Assembly (NCBI GenBank): GCA_029548025.1
Contig: JAKPOE010000309.1
Location: 1-9,731, forward strand
Direction of reading: 5' to 3'
Origin: Spirochaetota bacterium
Lineage (GTDB): Bacteria; Spirochaetota; UBA4802; UB4802
Length of the DNA: 9,731 nt
Part shown: in pieces, positions 7,031 through 9,731 of the stretch
How the letters are laid out: each line of letters opens with the position of its first letter
How positions within the stretch are numbered: position 1 is the stretch's first letter
Program-made: the position numbers and the translations under genes
The notes under the pieces: model-generated
Told to the model about the DNA's origin: nothing
Databases searched by the model: none
The model's input: only the letters and a program-made list of their open reading frames with translations

Positions 7031-7256
7031 ATGGAAATTAAAATGCTGTTGTACTCTCGTTTCAAGATTCTTTTCTTATTGGCAGCTTTATGGTGGCAGT
7101 TGCATTTATTTTATCATTTTTCCTGCCAGGCAAATCAGCCAGGAGCCGTATAACCGTTAAAAACGAAGGTGAGATTATTGAAGAGATTGCAACAATAGAT
7201 TAATCCCTGACACGGTAGTAGTAAAATCACCGCGTTATGATATTCGCAAACAGTAA
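7031..7256 (+). pseudogene. Remnant of a membrane fusion protein (efflux adaptor), frameshifted
   Basis: An ATG at 7031, one base after the tolC remnant's stop, opens a frame reading MEIKMLLYSRFKILFLLAAL. The frame should shift near 7091 to continue as VAVAFILSFFLPGKSARSR and then ITVKNEGEIIEEIATID, which stops at 7201. A second shift gives IPDTVVVKSPRYDIRKQ and a stop at 7256. Joined, these give a short basic N-terminus, one membrane helix, and segments like the 'GDI-EEI … TVVVKSP' start of RND membrane fusion proteins (HlyD/AcrA type). The remaining 300 or so residues and the RND pump are absent. The family call rests on short, pieced-together sequence plus position after a tolC gene, so it is moderate. 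Confidence 0.55.
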
Positions 7257-7303
7257 AAGCATAATCTTAATTTTTATAAAAATGTAATTGCATTGTTATG
7301 CTT
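7257..7303. repeat. Inverted repeat after the efflux remnants, possible weak terminator
   Basis: AAGCATAA (7257-7264) and TTATGCTT (7296-7303) are exact complements around a 31-base loop that itself contains the palindrome ATTTTTATAAAAAT. The sequence ATATTTT follows. It could form an AT-rich branched hairpin ending the former efflux operon, but the stem is weak and the T-run poor. Confidence 0.3.
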
Positions 7304-7320
7304 ATATTTTATACACTTAT

Positions 7321-7336
7321 CAGTTTACTAAAACTG
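7321..7336. repeat. Short hairpin/palindrome upstream of the J-domain gene
   Basis: CAGTTT and AAACTG are perfect complements around ACTA, ending 26 bases before the ATG at 7363. The heptamer GTTTACT within it (7323-7329) recurs at 7341-7347. The pair may be an operator or an RNA hairpin in the leader of the J-domain/mntP transcript; function unknown. Confidence 0.35.
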
Positions 7337-7362
7337 GTACGTTTACTTTCCATTATATAATA

Positions 7363-8184
7363 ATGATGACACTGGAAGAATCATATAAACTTTTACAGGT
7401 ATCATACAATGCAAGCGATGCTGAAATAACAAAAGCATTCAAGAAGCTTGCATTTATGTATCATCCTGATAAAAATCCTGGCAATGTTGACTGGGCTAAT
7501 AAAGCTATGGCAAGCATTAATGTTGCATACAATACCATAATTACACATCGTTTTAAAGAAAATACGGTTGAGATTCAAAACGATAAACCCCCAAAAAAAG
7601 AAACCACATTTAAAAAAGACGATATTTTGCGTGATGATCTATTAACCCAATATTTTATACAATACCGCGAAAAAGCAAAAGATGCACTGTACCAGTATTT
7701 TCAATATAACCTTTACAACTTAGCGCGTCGTGACAGTCCGGTAAATTCCGATATATTTAGAAAAATTGTATTGCAGCTTCGCCGCAGCTACCATGGGATT
7801 GATAATCTATGCAGCTATACCAATGACCATGAATTTTTGGAGCATTTCAACCTTTTCAAAGAGTTGCTTTTTACTTTTTATAAATCTTCAGAATGTCTCA
7901 ATATTATTGATTCCTATGCCAATATATTGGATGTAGAAGCCTTCAGAATTTACCGGCAGGGGGATGATTTTCTTTTGCGCGCTCAAAAAGAAATTTTTTA
8001 CAATAGGCATAACCGAGGCTCTTTTCAAATGGAGCAGGCAATAACCGATCTTATAAAATCAATTCAAATTTTACAATTAGCAATCAATCGCTTTCCACAA
8101 TCTTCATGGATTGTTGAATCGCAAATAAAGCTTGATCATGCATTAACTATTGAACATTACTTAAAACTTTTTTTTGAGCGATAG
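7363..8184 (+). CDS. J-domain (DnaJ-like) protein with unrecognised helical C-terminus
   Basis: J-domain proteins recruit DnaK (Hsp70) and stimulate its ATPase. Here residues about 5-60 form a J domain with the essential HPD at 34-36 (FMYHPDKNPGN) and KAFKKLA in the preceding helix. The glycine/phenylalanine-rich and zinc-finger regions of true DnaJ are absent. About 200 residues of charged, aromatic-rich helical sequence follow (for example KDALYQYFQYNLYNLARRD and KEIFYNRHNRGSF), which I do not recognise; they probably bind a specific client. It looks cytoplasmic. The frame extends upstream to a TTG at 7288, but the paired ATGs at 7363/7366 place the J domain at the N-terminus and are preferred. 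No Shine-Dalgarno site is visible. mntP begins 2 bases after the stop, so the two are very probably one transcript. Confidence 0.85.
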   Translation: MMTLEESYKLLQVSYNASDAEITKAFKKLAFMYHPDKNPGNVDWANKAMASINVAYNTIITHRFKENTVEIQNDKPPKKETTFKKDDILRDDLLTQYFIQYREKAKDALYQYFQYNLYNLARRDSPVNSDIFRKIVLQLRRSYHGIDNLCSYTNDHEFLEHFNLFKELLFTFYKSSECLNIIDSYANILDVEAFRIYRQGDDFLLRAQKEIFYNRHNRGSFQMEQAITDLIKSIQILQLAINRFPQSSWIVESQIKLDHALTIEHYLKLFFER

Positions 8185-8186
8185 TT

Positions 8187-8747
8187 ATGGACATTATAAC
8201 TACATTAGGGATAGCTGTGGCACTAGCGATGGATGCATTCTCAGTTTCCATAGCCGCAGGTTTATATATTTATAAACCATTTTATCGCTATTATTTCAGA
8301 ATTGCTTTCCATTTTGGTTTATTCCAATGCGCGATGCCTATTATTGGTTATTTTGGTGGTATCGCTATTGAACCAATTATAAAGAATTTTGATCACTGGA
8401 TTGCATTTACGCTACTATCATTTATTGGAATCCGTATGATTAAAGGATCTTTTGATACCGATGGAACTGCCTTCAACGGTGATCCCTCAAAAGGATTGAC
8501 CCTTATCCTCTTATCGCTTGCGACAAGCATTGATGCCCTGGCAGTAGGGTTAAGTCTGGGAGTATTGCAAAAACCAATACTTCTGCCCAGTATCATTATT
8601 GGTATTACCTGTGCGGTTTTTTCGGTTTTTGGCGTATTTCTTGGTAAAAGAGCAAGCAGTTTGTTGGGAAAAAAAACAGAACTTATTGGTGGTATAATCC
8701 TCATTTTTATTGGAATCAGAATCATTATATCACACATGAGTAATTGA
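8187..8747 (+). CDS. mntP: Manganese efflux pump MntP
   Basis: MntP (YebN, formerly DUF204) exports Mn2+ from the cytoplasm and protects against manganese toxicity. This 186-residue protein has the family length and about six hydrophobic helices. The hallmarks of its two-fold repeat are present: ALAMDAFSVSIAAG with Asp16 in helix 1, and SLATSIDALAVGLSLG with Asp116 in the matching helix; FHFGLFQ and GIRMI also fit. The ATG at 8187 is 2 bases after the J-domain gene, with no good ribosome site, so it probably depends on translation of that gene. The yybP-ykoY manganese riboswitch often found before mntP has no room here. Any manganese control would have to act before 7363. Confidence 0.95.
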   Translation: MDIITTLGIAVALAMDAFSVSIAAGLYIYKPFYRYYFRIAFHFGLFQCAMPIIGYFGGIAIEPIIKNFDHWIAFTLLSFIGIRMIKGSFDTDGTAFNGDPSKGLTLILLSLATSIDALAVGLSLGVLQKPILLPSIIIGITCAVFSVFGVFLGKRASSLLGKKTELIGGIILIFIGIRIIISHMSN

Positions 8748-8855
8748 TTTACCAATTTTCTCTTCATTTCCGATAAATATACTAGATATCACATCGTGTG
8801 GCACAAACGATTTTCTTGATAGTGTACAGTATGCAGTTTTCATTGATGCACAATA

Positions 8856-8878
8856 GTCTGTTTAATGTCTGTTTAATG
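8856..8878. repeat. 11-base tandem direct repeat
   Basis: GTCTGTTTAAT occurs twice in perfect tandem (8856-8866, 8867-8877), followed by one base of a third unit. An 11-base period puts both copies on the same face of the helix, which suits paired regulator binding. A simple slippage duplication is equally possible. Confidence 0.45.
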
Positions 8879-8891
8879 GTAGAGAGAATTA

Positions 8892-8901
8892 TGCATATGC
8901 A
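8892..8901. repeat. 10-base perfect palindrome TGCATATGCA
   Basis: This self-complementary 10-mer lies 35 bases before the start of the exported-protein gene and 13 bases after the tandem repeat. It is a candidate operator half of that gene's control region, though a 10-base palindrome alone is weak evidence. Confidence 0.3.
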
Positions 8902-8936
8902 CTATATCTTAAAAGAAATATTTGTATAACATTACT

Positions 8937-9647
8937 ATGAATAAGAAAATAATTGCTACCAAGCTGACACCATTTTTAATAGCTGGTTTGTTTGTACTGG
9001 TAGGCATCCATGCAGATGCTGAAGACTATCAGTATCACTATTTTCAAAAGGAAAAAGATGAATTTGTACCTTTTTCAGATTATATTCCAAAGGTCAGGAT
9101 GCATTATAAAGTAGTTCCTCATTACGTCGAAGATTTTTATGAATTATATGGGATGAAGCTATACTATGATGAAAATTCTTTACGCAAAAATATTGACAGA
9201 CTTAAAATAGCATTAACCTGCAAATTCCGCCATCCATCACAGGCGCTGGTAAAAATACAAACTGAAGATGAATATTATAAATACCGCAATTTAATGTTTA
9301 TGCACATTACCATGCTGATACTACGTGATTATCTAAAAATAGCTACCCGGTATGATAAACAACATATATATTTTTATGATGCAAGTTATGCCAGAGATAT
9401 TCAGGAAAGCCTTAAAATAGCTGAAACAATGTATAAAGAAGCGTTGCCGTACTGGTATCAGGCAAAAAAATATGCCAGCATAGCAAGCACTGTTAAAATA
9501 ACCACCAATTTAGGCTATATTGAAACGGAACGAGTAAAAATAATTCGCGGTGATGTTGATTTTGAAAAAATTATTAATGATCACATCAACCGGGTTAAAA
9601 AAAAGCAAAATAGTGTTGACGCTCTTTTAGCTACGTATCAAAAGTAA
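8937..9647 (+). CDS. Exported protein of unknown function
   Basis: This is a 236-residue protein with a clear Sec signal peptide: basic MNKK, a hydrophobic core to about residue 24 and a likely signal peptidase I site after HADA (Ala28-Glu29). The mature part of about 208 residues is very rich in Tyr and Lys. It looks helical, with IQESLKIAETMYKEALPYWY and KKYASIASTVK reminiscent of TPR-like helices but without a convincing repeat. It lacks a lipobox cysteine, so it should be periplasmic or secreted rather than a lipoprotein. The frame extends upstream to a TTG at 8922, but the ATG at 8937 gives a standard signal peptide. I do not recognise the family. The nitroreductase-like gene starts 4 bases after its stop, suggesting co-transcription. 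Confidence 0.75.
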   Translation: MNKKIIATKLTPFLIAGLFVLVGIHADAEDYQYHYFQKEKDEFVPFSDYIPKVRMHYKVVPHYVEDFYELYGMKLYYDENSLRKNIDRLKIALTCKFRHPSQALVKIQTEDEYYKYRNLMFMHITMLILRDYLKIATRYDKQHIYFYDASYARDIQESLKIAETMYKEALPYWYQAKKYASIASTVKITTNLGYIETERVKIIRGDVDFEKIINDHINRVKKKQNSVDALLATYQK

Positions 9648-9651
9648 TTGT

Positions 9652-9731
9652 ATGGATATACTCAAAGCTATTAAAACTCGACGCTCTATACGTCATTACA
9701 AAGCTTTGCCAATACCAGACAACATCATCAA
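9652..9731 (+). CDS. Nitroreductase-family protein, N-terminal fragment (3' end outside window)
   Basis: Only 26 codons are visible: MDILKAIKTRRSIRHYKALP and then IPDNII. This is the typical start of FMN-dependent nitroreductases (M-x-x-x-x-AI-x-x-RRSIR-x-Y-x-x-x-x-V/I-P), where the Arg/Ser segment contacts the FMN phosphate. Such enzymes reduce nitro groups, quinones or flavins using NAD(P)H. The ATG is 4 bases after the exported-protein stop. The specific substrate cannot be judged from so little sequence. Confidence 0.75.
   Translation, partial: MDILKAIKTRRSIRHYKALPIPDNII

Larger units (their letters stand above)
8748..8936. other. Intergenic region with tandem repeat and palindrome
   Basis: This AT-rich gap separates mntP from the exported-protein gene. 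It contains an 11-base tandem repeat (8856-8878) and a 10-base palindrome (8892-8901). TATAAC at 8925-8930 resembles a -10 box, but no -35 fits and it would start transcription at the ATG itself. No terminator hairpin after mntP is visible. Confidence 0.4.

Noticed and set aside
6935..7153. Open frame of 72 codons running from the tolC remnant into the next region
   Set aside because: Its first half is an out-of-frame shadow of the TolC C-terminus. Only the part from 7031 makes sense, as the start of the adaptor remnant.
7288..7362. TTG start 25 codons upstream of the J-domain gene
   Set aside because: The extension is unlike any J-domain N-terminus and runs through inverted repeats that look regulatory.
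8100..8186. Manganese riboswitch (yybP-ykoY type) before mntP
   Set aside because: The space before mntP is coding sequence of the J-domain gene and only 2 bases separate the genes.
8393..8767. Open frame of 124 codons opposite mntP
   Set aside because: It is a mirror of the mntP frame; a membrane-protein gene often leaves a long antisense frame.

Overview
The window is AT-rich DNA from a diderm bacterium, most likely a spirochaete. The best clue is the LexA protein, whose DNA-binding region (GAYDHLKAIEKKGYL) closely resembles Leptospira LexA as I remember it. Signal peptides and remnants of a TolC-type outer-membrane channel fit a two-membrane cell. Lineage is an inference. Most genes have weak or absent Shine-Dalgarno sites, but lexA, the sugar-epimerase-like gene and the tolC remnant have clear ones.

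Left, plus strand (1-2504): the C-terminal part of a MoxR-type AAA+ ATPase, cut by the window edge, is followed after 5 bases by a 546-residue von Willebrand factor A (vWA) protein with a complete metal-binding site. The two form a typical MoxR-vWA chaperone-like pair. The vWA gene converges on the next gene with a 4-base overlap of stop codons.

Middle, minus strand (5302 down to 2501): lexA, then an unrecognised 342-residue helical protein, then an extended short-chain dehydrogenase/epimerase. lexA has a good sigma-70-type promoter overlapped by a perfect palindrome, a candidate autoregulatory operator. The epimerase-like gene has its own promoter, whose -10 box covers the first ATG of the open frame and so points to a later start.

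Centre (5303-5699): a gene-free region of about 400 bases with several palindromes and a tandem repeat. It serves lexA on the left and a TetR-family regulator on the right.

Plus strand (5700-7256): an intact TetR-family repressor overlaps by 4 bases a tolC-like gene that has lost its middle and is frameshifted. A frameshifted start of what looks like a membrane fusion protein follows. No inner-membrane pump gene is present. I read this as the wreck of a TetR-controlled tripartite RND efflux operon with the regulator still intact.

Right, plus strand (7363-9731): a J-domain protein with an unrecognised helical C-terminal region is followed after two bases by the manganese exporter mntP. Then come a 236-residue exported protein of unknown function and, 4 bases later, the beginning of a nitroreductase-family gene cut by the window end. 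I found no tRNA, rRNA, CRISPR array, transposase or riboswitch. The most notable points are the decayed efflux operon, the palindromes around lexA, the J-domain/mntP pairing and the unknown gene behind lexA.
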